Shown here: positions 1-6,332 of the stretch, one piece after another
How the letters are laid out: every line of letters begins with the position of its first letter
Numbering within the stretch: the stretch's first letter is position 1
Assembly (NCBI GenBank): GCA_017538685.1
Contig: JAFYIK010000209.1
Span: forward strand, 1 to 7,070
Direction of reading: 5' to 3'
DNA length: 7,070 nt
Source of the DNA: Bacteroidales bacterium
GTDB taxonomy: Bacteria; Bacteroidota; Bacteroidia; Bacteroidales; UBA932
Translations under genes and position numbers: made by a program
The notes under the pieces: model-generated
The model's input: the letters and a program-made list of their open reading frames with translations, nothing else
What the model was told of the DNA's origin: nothing
Databases searched by the model: none

Positions 1-1638
1 GCCGCCGCCGGAGAAGCCGCCACCGCCGCCGAAGGAGGTTGCACCTCCGAAGCCGCCGGATGCGGTCTTCATCTGGGCCGAGGCTGAGGCGTTGGTGATG
101 GCGTAACCCATCCTGCGGGTCATCCATATGATCTGGCGCGCCGTGGTGGGATCGGCATAGACTGTTTCGCTGAAGACCTTCGGATCGATGTCGGCGAGTT
201 CTTTCGCTATCTTGTCGGCGATGCCGAAGATCATTCCGAACACAAGGTAATCGTTCCAGAGACCGACTTCGCGGGTTGTGCGCTCGCCCACCAGGGTGAA
301 GTCCTTAAGGAACTTATAGAAACCGGCAAGGGTGCGCGCTTCCTGCTTCCCTTCGTCGGTGAACCTGCCGGAAGACATCATAAAGGAATGGTCCTTCAGC
401 AGTTTCATCGCGTCGTTGGACGTAGAGATACACCACTTGTTCACCCGTTTGTAGTGCGGTCCGCTCCAGCGCGAGAACTCTTTGTCCTGAAGGATGACAT
501 CCGCGCCGGAAGCCTCTTTCATCATATCGTAGAGGCCTTTATAGCTGGCCGGAAGCTCGTCGAACGAAGCCTGGTCGTTGAAGTGGAACTCCACTTTGTC
601 GCGAGGGTCGCGGCTGACCGACAGCCAGCCCTTCTCCACCATCCGTAGTATCATAGCGCCGGCGAGCTGGCTGTCCTGCGCCGCGCCCGAGCGGAGCTTT
701 CTCCACACGAATTCCCCTTCGAGGACATCTCCGCCGTAAGGGACGTCGCGGCACCAGTCGATGTTTTTCATCGAAGGCACTCCGAGTATGGATTTGTAGT
801 GGGCCTTTACCGCAATGATGACAAGCAGGACCGCTGTCAGAATCCAGCTCAGCGCCATAATGACCATCGCAAATGCGGCGATATCATCGCCTTCATCCTC
901 CTCGCCGAGAGCGGCCTTCTTGTCGTAGGAAGATCCTTCAAGGGCATAAGACAACACGTCGTTGAAGTCCCTGTCCAGCGCATTCGGGGAGTAGAAGATG
1001 CCTTTATCGAAACGCAGAAGCGCGATGACCGAGGATTTGCTGCGGAAGCGCTCGGTGGAGCGATAGACCGCCTGGCCGTCTTCGAGGGAGGCATTGCCTT
1101 CGAAGCCGAAGCCCCATATCCGGCAATTGTCGGCGGACAGGGGCACGCCCTCCGCGCTTATCTTCACGCTGACCTTTTCCGGCCTCGAGGAGAGGCCGGG
1201 CGAGACGAGCTGCATATGCAGCATATCGTAGTCGCGCAGGGTCTGCACGGCGCCGGTGATGGTGTAGCGGACGGTGAAGACGTGGTCGCCCATCGAGCCG
1301 AGGCCCCAGCAGAGCTCCACTCCGTCTTTACCGCGAACTATGCCGTACTTTCCGGCCTTCTGACTGAGGCTGCGCCTGACGTTCCATTCGCCGTCGTCGG
1401 TGAAAAGCACGCCGTTTTCGCTGACCGAGAAGTCACGGACCGACATATTCCGGAGGTTGCTCTTGACGAGATACCATTCAGTGCCGTCGTCGGCGTGGAT
1501 GTCCCAGATCTCGGTGAAATGGGCGCTGCCCTCACGGTCGAGCGAAACGTTTATGCTGATGCTGCGGATAGAGCCGGCAGATGCCTGAAGGGCAAACGCC
1601 AGCAATACGCATATCGAAAGTGCTACTCTTCTGAGCAT
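1..1638 (-). CDS. DUF2207 domain membrane protein (C-terminal end cut by the window edge)
   Basis: This gene reads from an ATG at 1638 to the left edge, giving 546 codons without a stop. Residues 1-21 look like a signal peptide (MLRRVALSICVLLAFALQAS-A). Residues 22 to about 240 form the extracytoplasmic DUF2207 domain, with the block GTEWYLV at 52-58. One strong membrane segment spans about 253-277. A cytoplasmic region follows, including GLWNDYLVFGMIFGIADKIA (459-478), a block I recognise from DUF2207 proteins. The tail from about 528 is Gly/Ser/Phe-rich and ends in-window with GGGGGFSGGG, as near the C-terminus of many homologues, so few residues are probably missing. The start overlaps the lemA stop as TAATG, which fixes it and implies translational coupling. 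LemA and DUF2207 neighbours are common in bacteria. The molecular function is unknown. The family call is confident; a role in the envelope is inference. Confidence 0.88.
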   Translation of the reverse strand, partial: MLRRVALSICVLLAFALQASAGSIRSISINVSLDREGSAHFTEIWDIHADDGTEWYLVKSNLRNMSVRDFSVSENGVLFTDDGEWNVRRSLSQKAGKYGIVRGKDGVELCWGLGSMGDHVFTVRYTITGAVQTLRDYDMLHMQLVSPGLSSRPEKVSVKISAEGVPLSADNCRIWGFGFEGNASLEDGQAVYRSTERFRSKSSVIALLRFDKGIFYSPNALDRDFNDVLSYALEGSSYDKKAALGEEDEGDDIAAFAMVIMALSWILTAVLLVIIAVKAHYKSILGVPSMKNIDWCRDVPYGGDVLEGEFVWRKLRSGAAQDSQLAGAMILRMVEKGWLSVSRDPRDKVEFHFNDQASFDELPASYKGLYDMMKEASGADVILQDKEFSRWSGPHYKRVNKWCISTSNDAMKLLKDHSFMMSSGRFTDEGKQEARTLAGFYKFLKDFTLVGERTTREVGLWNDYLVFGMIFGIADKIAKELADIDPKVFSETVYADPTTARQIIWMTRRMGYAITNASASAQMKTASGGFGGATSFGGGGGFSGGG

Positions 1639-1640
1639 TA
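1636..1640 (-). promoter_or_regulatory. TAATG stop/start overlap, lemA to DUF2207 gene
   Basis: The lemA stop TAA (1640-1638) and the next gene's ATG (1638-1636) share one base. No Shine-Dalgarno-like purine run precedes the ATG (upstream bases are ccttcgatgaag). Translation of the second gene therefore probably depends on reinitiation by ribosomes finishing lemA. Confidence 0.75.
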
Positions 1641-2186
1641 CTTCATCGAAGGCATTTCGGTCTTGCCCGCAGGCTCCGCAAGATAATCCTTGGCCTGGAA
1701 ACCGAAAATGGCGGCGGCGATGCTGTCCGGGAACATTCTCACCATCCTGTTGAACTTCGTGACGGTGTCGTTGTAGGTCATACGGCTGAGGCGGACCTGG
1801 TTCTCGTACCTGCCCACTTCGTCCATAGTCTTCACGTAAGTCTCGTTTGCCTTGAGGGCGGGATACTGCTCGGCGACCACGTTGATCTGACGCATAGCTT
1901 CGGCAATTCTGCCTTCCTGCGCGGCCACATCGGCTGCAGTGCTGTTGCGTCCTATCGCTGTCCTCTGGGCGATGACGTCCATAAGGGTTTTGTATTCGTG
2001 CTCGCTATATCCTTTGGTGAGTTCGGCAAGGGCCGTGAGGGCATCCCAACGGCTGTTCTGCTGCACGCCTATCTGGCTGAGGGCATTCTTGCAGAGTTCG
2101 TCTGCGGAAACGAGTTTGCGCTGAGCGCCGATGAGCCACAACGCAACCAGCGCCACGACTACGATAATAATAATTGCTGTGATCAT
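1638..2186 (-). CDS. lemA: LemA family protein
   Basis: This is a 182-residue protein, close to the usual size of the family. It has one N-terminal membrane segment (about residues 2-20, ITAIIIIVVVALVALWLIG) with no cleavage site, followed by a mostly helical domain. The LemA signature is clear: YPALKA at 108-113, then GRYENQVRLSRMTYNDTVTKF at 125-145, then FPDSIAAAIFGF at 152-163. The expected topology is a short periplasmic N-terminus and a cytoplasmic helical bundle. The biochemical role of bacterial LemA proteins is not established. The gene is coupled to the downstream DUF2207 gene by a one-base overlap, and that pairing recurs in bacteria, so the two products probably work together at the membrane (inference). 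The ATG at 2186 is preferred because the membrane segment begins right after it and a -7 promoter box ends only 4 bases upstream, which leaves no room for an earlier start on that transcript. Confidence 0.93.
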   Translation of the reverse strand: MITAIIIIVVVALVALWLIGAQRKLVSADELCKNALSQIGVQQNSRWDALTALAELTKGYSEHEYKTLMDVIAQRTAIGRNSTAADVAAQEGRIAEAMRQINVVAEQYPALKANETYVKTMDEVGRYENQVRLSRMTYNDTVTKFNRMVRMFPDSIAAAIFGFQAKDYLAEPAGKTEMPSMK

Positions 2187-2190
2187 AACG

Positions 2191-2198
2191 CAAAGATA
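2191..2198 (-). promoter_or_regulatory. Putative lemA promoter, Bacteroidota -7 box
   Basis: TATCTTTG on the minus strand matches the Bacteroidota -7 consensus TAnnTTTG exactly. It lies in an AT-rich stretch that contrasts with the GC-rich coding DNA. I find no TTG at the expected -33 distance. The box ends 4 bases before the lemA ATG, so transcription would start at or within about 3 bases of the start codon. Confidence 0.55.
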
Positions 2199-2294
2199 AC
2201 AATAATTCCCGATGGAATAATTGTGTCGTTTGAGACGTTCAATAATTTCACGCCATACTCACGGCCTGGAGAGAATCGTTATAAGGCGGATGAA

Positions 2295-3200
2295 TCAGCG
2301 CATCCAGGAAAGGGCATCCTCGAGAGGGGCGCCTGTTTCGACATCGGGTAGGATGGGGTCGTCGCAGAAGATCTCTCCGGTGCGGGCTTTGTCGCAAGAG
2401 GTGGTGACGAGAAGCTGATAGCCGTCGGCGAGGGGGCAGACGATGTTCGCACTGGCGTAGCCGGCGGTGCCGGCGCCGAAGGTGCGGACATTAGGGAGCC
2501 CGCGGAAACATATCAGGGTCGCCTCTCCGGAACTCCCGGTCCAATCGTTTGTCAGGATTGCTACAGGGGTCGAAGAAGGAAACTTCTGAATCGAGTCGTG
2601 CGAGACTCCCGAAACCCTCATTATATAATCCAGTGGAATGGGCGAAGTCCGCTTCAGACTCTTGAAAGCGATCACGTTGTCGTTCGGCAGAAGGGGAGAG
2701 ACGGCGGTGATCATCGGATACATATTCCCGCCTCGGTTGTCGCGAAGATCAAGAATAACTCCCGGCGCGTCGGTGTGCTCCTGCAGGAAGTTCAGAACGC
2801 TCCAGGTGTAAAGCGAATCCGACACTTTCACTCCTGAATGCGCAGGAAGAAGGACATAAAGGATGCCGTCTTCCAGCAGCTTCACCTCGGGCGCGATCTC
2901 CGGATACGAAGCAGTATCTTTTACCGGCGGGACGAGCTGCGAGTGCTTGCCTCCCGCTGCGTGAGCCGCCTTCGAGACCAGATCGTGGGCCTCATCAAAA
3001 GTACTCAGCCCCGCAGCTTCGGAAAGAATCTGAGCCTTCGCCTCCTTCCATTCGGGAGTATTCGAATACAAAGCCTGCTTGTCGAGGATTCCGACACAAT
3101 GCTTTACATAGCCCTGAGGTGTGTCCTGTCCTTCGAACAAACCGCACGAAGCCACCAGGACCAAACCAAGGACGGCGGCGCGAGATAAACTTTTTTTCAT
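2295..3200 (-). CDS. S41 family peptidase, predicted lipoprotein
   Basis: This is a 301-residue protein. The N-terminus ([20 protein letters not shown]) is a lipoprotein signal with lipobox V-A-S-C and Cys19 as the lipidation site. Residues 27 to about 90 match the small helical N-terminal region of S41 peptidases and end in KHS (85-87). The S41 core follows: GVILDLRDNRGGN (147-159), then the nucleophile region TGSSGEA (221-227) with Ser223 as the likely nucleophile, then GTAGYAS (244-250) and PDVETGAPLEDAL (285-297). There is no PDZ domain. At the position after the nucleophile where CtpA-type enzymes carry a catalytic lysine there is none, so a tricorn-like set (His86, Ser223, and an acidic residue such as Glu276) is more likely; this is inference. 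The ATG overlaps the hisS stop as TAATG, suggesting co-transcription and coupling. The substrate is unknown. It probably acts in the periplasm or at the outer membrane. Confidence 0.88.
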   Translation of the reverse strand: MKKSLSRAAVLGLVLVASCGLFEGQDTPQGYVKHCVGILDKQALYSNTPEWKEAKAQILSEAAGLSTFDEAHDLVSKAAHAAGGKHSQLVPPVKDTASYPEIAPEVKLLEDGILYVLLPAHSGVKVSDSLYTWSVLNFLQEHTDAPGVILDLRDNRGGNMYPMITAVSPLLPNDNVIAFKSLKRTSPIPLDYIMRVSGVSHDSIQKFPSSTPVAILTNDWTGSSGEATLICFRGLPNVRTFGAGTAGYASANIVCPLADGYQLLVTTSCDKARTGEIFCDDPILPDVETGAPLEDALSWMR

Positions 3201-3202
3201 TA
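3198..3202 (-). promoter_or_regulatory. TAATG stop/start overlap, hisS to S41 peptidase
   Basis: The hisS stop TAA (3202-3200) and the peptidase ATG (3200-3198) share one base. No Shine-Dalgarno sequence precedes the ATG (upstream bases gcattcctcgga). This is the same junction type as between lemA and the DUF2207 gene, and it argues that hisS and the peptidase form one transcript. Confidence 0.75.
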
Positions 3203-4543
3203 TCCGAGGAATGCGAGTATACCTGTCAGGTCGTCCTTCGCGAAACTGCGCTGATCTCCGCTGGCCAGATTCTTAATCTGAATCACCCCCTCGGCAGCTT
3301 CCGAAGAGCCGCAGATGGAGATGAAAGGTATGCCTTTACGGTCCGCATAATCGAACTGCTTCTTCAGCTTCGACTCATCAGGATAGACTTCCACGGACAC
3401 GCCGGCGGCGCGGAGGGCTGCCGAGACCGGGAGGACGTAGGCCGTCTCGCCCATATTCGCGAACAGCAGGCGGGAGTCCTCGCCCAGGCCGGCGGGGAAC
3501 TTCTCCAGGCCCTTCAACACGTCGTAGATACGATCGGCGCCGAAGCTGATACCCACACCGGACATATCCGGCAGGCCGAAGATGCCGGTGAGGTTATCGT
3601 ACCTGCCGCCGCCGCTGATGGATCCGATCTCCCAATCGAGGGCCTTGACCTCGAAGATGGCGCCGGTGTAGTAATTGAGCCCGCGCGCGAGGGAAAGGTC
3701 GATCTCGCAGGGCGTCTCAATCCCCGCGTCGGCGATAAAGCCGAACAGTTCCTCGAGCTCTTCCAGGCCTGCCAGGCCAACCTCTGAGCCCTTCATCAGC
3801 TCCCTCATCACGGCAATCTTTTCGGCCGACGACCCCTGAAGAGTAAGCACTGGCTCGAGAAGAGCGATGGCGGAAGGCGTCAAACCCTTCGACAAAAGCT
3901 CCTCCTTCACGGCATCCAGACCTATCTTGTCCAGTTTGTCTATTGCGACGGTGATGTCCACCACCTTGTCCGGCGCGCCGCAAATCTCGGCGAGGCCGCT
4001 CAGCACCTTCCTGTTATTGATTTTAACCAGTACCCTGATTCCAAGCCTGCGGTACACTTCGTCCACTATCTGCACGAGCTCGAGCTCGCAGAGCTGGCTC
4101 TTGGAGCCGATTACGTCCACATCGCACTGATAGAACTCGCGGTAGCGGCCCTTCTGCGGACGGTCGGCCCTCCAGACGGGCTGCATCTGGAAGCGCTTGA
4201 AAGGGAAGGAGATTTCGTCTCTGTGCTGCACGACATAGCGGGCGAAAGGCACAGTCAGATCATAACGCAAACCCTTCTCGCAGACCTGGCCGACCAGCGG
4301 CTTCGAAGGATCCACGTTCGCGAATGCGTCGCCTGAATTGAGTATCCTGAAAAGCAGTTTGTCCCCTTCCTCGCCGTACTTGCCCAACAAAGTGCTGAGA
4401 TTCTCCATCGAGGGAGTCTCAATCTGGGAGTAACCGAAGGAGCGGAACACGCTGCGGATGGTGTCGAAAATATAATTGCGCTCAGCCATCTCCAGACGGC
4501 CGAAATCGCGGGTACCCTTGGGTATTGAAGGTTTTTGTGCCAT
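3200..4543 (-). CDS. hisS: Histidyl-tRNA synthetase (HisRS)
   Basis: This class II aminoacyl-tRNA synthetase attaches histidine to tRNA-His in the cytoplasm. The 447-residue protein is full length. The N-terminus PKGTRDF (8-14) is the usual HisRS opening. Motif 2 is at about 133-143 ([11 protein letters not shown]). The histidine-specific HisA motif is [10 protein letters not shown] (285-294). SGGGRYDNL (310-318) and motif 3 [10 protein letters not shown] (329-338) follow. The anticodon-binding domain occupies about 356-447. [12 protein letters not shown] (92-103) stands where many bacterial enzymes have LRPEGT; this form is typical of eukaryotic and archaeal enzymes and also occurs in Bacteroidota. 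All catalytic motifs look intact. The ATG at 4543 is supported by the conserved N-terminus and by a -7 box about 20 bases upstream. The gene is divergent from sppA and overlaps the S41 peptidase gene downstream by one base. Confidence 0.97.
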   Translation of the reverse strand: MAQKPSIPKGTRDFGRLEMAERNYIFDTIRSVFRSFGYSQIETPSMENLSTLLGKYGEEGDKLLFRILNSGDAFANVDPSKPLVGQVCEKGLRYDLTVPFARYVVQHRDEISFPFKRFQMQPVWRADRPQKGRYREFYQCDVDVIGSKSQLCELELVQIVDEVYRRLGIRVLVKINNRKVLSGLAEICGAPDKVVDITVAIDKLDKIGLDAVKEELLSKGLTPSAIALLEPVLTLQGSSAEKIAVMRELMKGSEVGLAGLEELEELFGFIADAGIETPCEIDLSLARGLNYYTGAIFEVKALDWEIGSISGGGRYDNLTGIFGLPDMSGVGISFGADRIYDVLKGLEKFPAGLGEDSRLLFANMGETAYVLPVSAALRAAGVSVEVYPDESKLKKQFDYADRKGIPFISICGSSEAAEGVIQIKNLASGDQRSFAKDDLTGILAFLG

Positions 4544-4547
4544 ACAA

Positions 4548-4579
4548 CTGATGTAAGTCTGACAAATTTACTACATTTG
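4548..4579 (+). promoter_or_regulatory. Putative sppA promoter (CTG, 21 nt, TACATTTG)
   Basis: TACATTTG (4572-4579) matches TAnnTTTG. A CTG (4548-4550) is a two-of-three match to the -33 TTG, 21 bases upstream. The -7 box sits one base from the opposing hisS -7 box, so the two promoters overlap almost completely. The start would fall near 4583, giving a leader of about 19 bases that is A-rich (aatcaaaaacgacaag) and has no Shine-Dalgarno sequence. Confidence 0.6.
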
Positions 4580-4591
4580 TGTACTAATCAA
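4563..4591 (-). promoter_or_regulatory. Putative hisS promoter (TTG, 18 nt, TAAATTTG)
   Basis: On the minus strand TAAATTTG (4570-4563) matches the Bacteroidota -7 consensus TAnnTTTG. A TTG (4591-4589) preceded by T residues lies 18 bases upstream, near the usual -33 spacing of about 19-21. Transcription would start near 4559, leaving a leader of roughly 15 bases before the hisS ATG. That is too short for an attenuator or T-box. Confidence 0.62.
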
Positions 4592-4601
4592 AAACGACAA
4601 G

Positions 4602-6332
4602 ATGAAAAAGTTTCTGAAAATGATGCTCGCAGTGATTTGCGGCATCCTTGTTCTCTGGATTCTCTTCATTATGGTGTTCAGTATGTTCGCTGCCGCCGGA
4701 TCGAAGTCCCAGGCTGTGCCTGCGGAGGGCATCCTCAAGATCGACCTCTCTAAGGTCTCGATCGACGAACAGGCAAACGAAACTCTCACCATAGGCGGCA
4801 CCCAGAGCACCCCGATGGGCCTGCACAAGGCAGTCAAGGCGCTCGAAGTGGCAGCGGAGGATCCCGGTGTGAAGGCTATTTATCTCAAGCCGGACGGATC
4901 TTCGCTGGGTATGGCCCAGATGCAGGAGTTCCGCGGCGCCCTGGACAAATTCCGCCAGAGCGGCAAGCCGATAGTCTCTTACACCGAGAACCTGTCCACC
5001 AGTTCGTTATATCTGGCTTCGGTCGCGGACAAAGTGTATGTCACTTCGTCCATCGGCGGCACCCCGAGCTTCAACGGTCTGAGCACTCAGATGTATTTCC
5101 TCGGAGACCTTCTCAGCAGGCTCGGAGTGAACGTTCAGCTCATCCGCCACGGCAAGTATAAGTCAGCGGGGGAGATGTTCATCCGCTCCAGCGCCAGCCC
5201 CGAGAACCTTCATCAGACCCAGGTGTTCATCAACACCCTCTGGAAGGCATTCGGAAGCGAGATGGCTGCCAGCCGCGGCCTCACGCTCGACACCATCAAC
5301 GATGCAATCGACAATCTGCGTCTCGGCCTCCCGGAGGACTTCGTGAAGTTCGGCCTGGCGGACGAAGCGCTCGACAGGCAGGGCCTGGAAGAGAAGCTCG
5401 CCGTGCTCGCGCAGGTGGAATCGTTCCAGTGCGTGAAGATGATCCCCTTCGCCGGCTATGCCGACAAAAAGGTCAAACCGACCGGCTGCCCGCACAAGAA
5501 GATAGCTGTCCTCTATGCCAACGGCGAAATCGTCGAGGGCCTGGATAAGCAGAATGTGGACGGCGACCGCTTCGCCTCCATCGTCGAGGAAATCAGGAAA
5601 GACAGCACCATCAAGGCGGTTGTCCTCCGCGTGAACTCTCCCGGCGGCAGCGTGACCGCTTCCGAGAAGATCAAGAACGAACTGGACCGTCTGGCGGCCG
5701 TCAAGCCCCTTATCGCCTCCTACGGTAACTATGCCGCTTCCGGCGGATACTGGATCTCCAACAACGCAGACAAAATCTACTGCAACCCGACCACCATCAC
5801 CGGCAGCATCGGAGTGTTCGGTATGATCCCTGATTTCAGCAAGCTTATCACCGAGACCGCGCATATCGGCATCAATTCCGTTTCTTCCAACAAGCACGGC
5901 GATATGATGTCGCTTATGAGGCCTTTCACCGACGAAGAATATGCGTACATCCAGAAGGGCATCGAAGCAATCTACGAACGTTTCGTGAACATAGTCGCCG
6001 AGGCCCGCGATATGACTCCCCAGCAGGTCGATGAAATTGCGCAGGGCCGCGTGTGGGCAGGCTCCGACGCCCTCGAGATCGGTCTCGTGGACGAAATGGG
6101 AACCCTCGAGGACGCCATCGCCTACGCTGCCATCGCCGCCGGCGGAACCGATCCTTCCTGCTGGACGGTGGTCGAATATCCGAAGACCCTCGCCTTCGCC
6201 GACCTCATCGCAAGTATGATGAGCTCAGGCGACGAAGACTACAGCATCTATCTGTCGTGGTATGACAACTGGAAGAAAGGCAAGGTCGAATATGCATTCG
6301 CCAGTATGCCTTACAAAGTGACTGTCAGATAA
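4602..6332 (+). CDS. sppA: Signal peptide peptidase SppA, long (67K) type
   Basis: SppA is a membrane-bound serine protease with a Ser-Lys dyad that degrades signal peptides left in the membrane. This copy has 576 residues, the double-domain form, slightly shorter than the E. coli protein (618). Residues about 8-32 are a hydrophobic membrane anchor after MKKFLKM. The first repeat (about 75-270) contains HGKYKSAGEMF (183-193); Lys187 aligns with the catalytic lysine of E. coli SppA. The second repeat (about 300-510) contains VNSPGGSVTASEKI (344-357), then YAASGGYWIS (377-386) with Ser380 as the nucleophile, then TGSIGVFG (400-407). Both catalytic residues are present, so the enzyme should be active. 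The ending ASMPYKVTVR resembles the normal C-terminus as I recall it. The ATG at 4602 is chosen because it opens a standard anchor and lies downstream of a good -7 box. The gene is divergent from hisS and its 3' end overlaps convergent tilS by 8 bp. Confidence 0.96.
   Translation: MKKFLKMMLAVICGILVLWILFIMVFSMFAAAGSKSQAVPAEGILKIDLSKVSIDEQANETLTIGGTQSTPMGLHKAVKALEVAAEDPGVKAIYLKPDGSSLGMAQMQEFRGALDKFRQSGKPIVSYTENLSTSSLYLASVADKVYVTSSIGGTPSFNGLSTQMYFLGDLLSRLGVNVQLIRHGKYKSAGEMFIRSSASPENLHQTQVFINTLWKAFGSEMAASRGLTLDTINDAIDNLRLGLPEDFVKFGLADEALDRQGLEEKLAVLAQVESFQCVKMIPFAGYADKKVKPTGCPHKKIAVLYANGEIVEGLDKQNVDGDRFASIVEEIRKDSTIKAVVLRVNSPGGSVTASEKIKNELDRLAAVKPLIASYGNYAASGGYWISNNADKIYCNPTTITGSIGVFGMIPDFSKLITETAHIGINSVSSNKHGDMMSLMRPFTDEEYAYIQKGIEAIYERFVNIVAEARDMTPQQVDEIAQGRVWAGSDALEIGLVDEMGTLEDAIAYAAIAAGGTDPSCWTVVEYPKTLAFADLIASMMSSGDEDYSIYLSWYDNWKKGKVEYAFASMPYKVTVR

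Noticed and set aside
1..60. GC-rich, repeat-like start of the window (gccgccgccg and similar)
   Set aside because: It is the reverse complement of the glycine codons of the DUF2207 C-terminal tail and is in frame with the gene, so it is coding rather than a separate repeat element.
799..1686. 295-codon plus-strand open frame opposite the DUF2207 and lemA genes
   Set aside because: The minus strand here encodes well-conserved family blocks in frame, and the plus-strand translation is low-complexity and unrecognisable. It is a GC-driven shadow.
2252..2267. Possible terminator after the S41 gene (GCC...GGC pairing)
   Set aside because: The stem is only 3-4 base pairs and no T-run follows on the minus strand, so it does not qualify as a rho-independent terminator.
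3191..3197. Run of seven T (A on the coding strand) at the start of the S41 gene, considered as a phase-variation or slippage tract
   Set aside because: It encodes the Lys-Lys-Ser start of an ordinary signal peptide. Seven A residues is short, and the frame is intact on both sides.
3119..3787. 222-codon plus-strand open frame opposite hisS
   Set aside because: It lies antisense to intact HisRS motifs and resembles no family. It is a shadow of codon bias.
5163..5897. 244-codon minus-strand open frame inside sppA
   Set aside because: It is antisense to the SppA catalytic core. Its sequence, rich in D, G, V and A, is what reverse translation of biased codons produces, and there is no promoter or recognisable domain.
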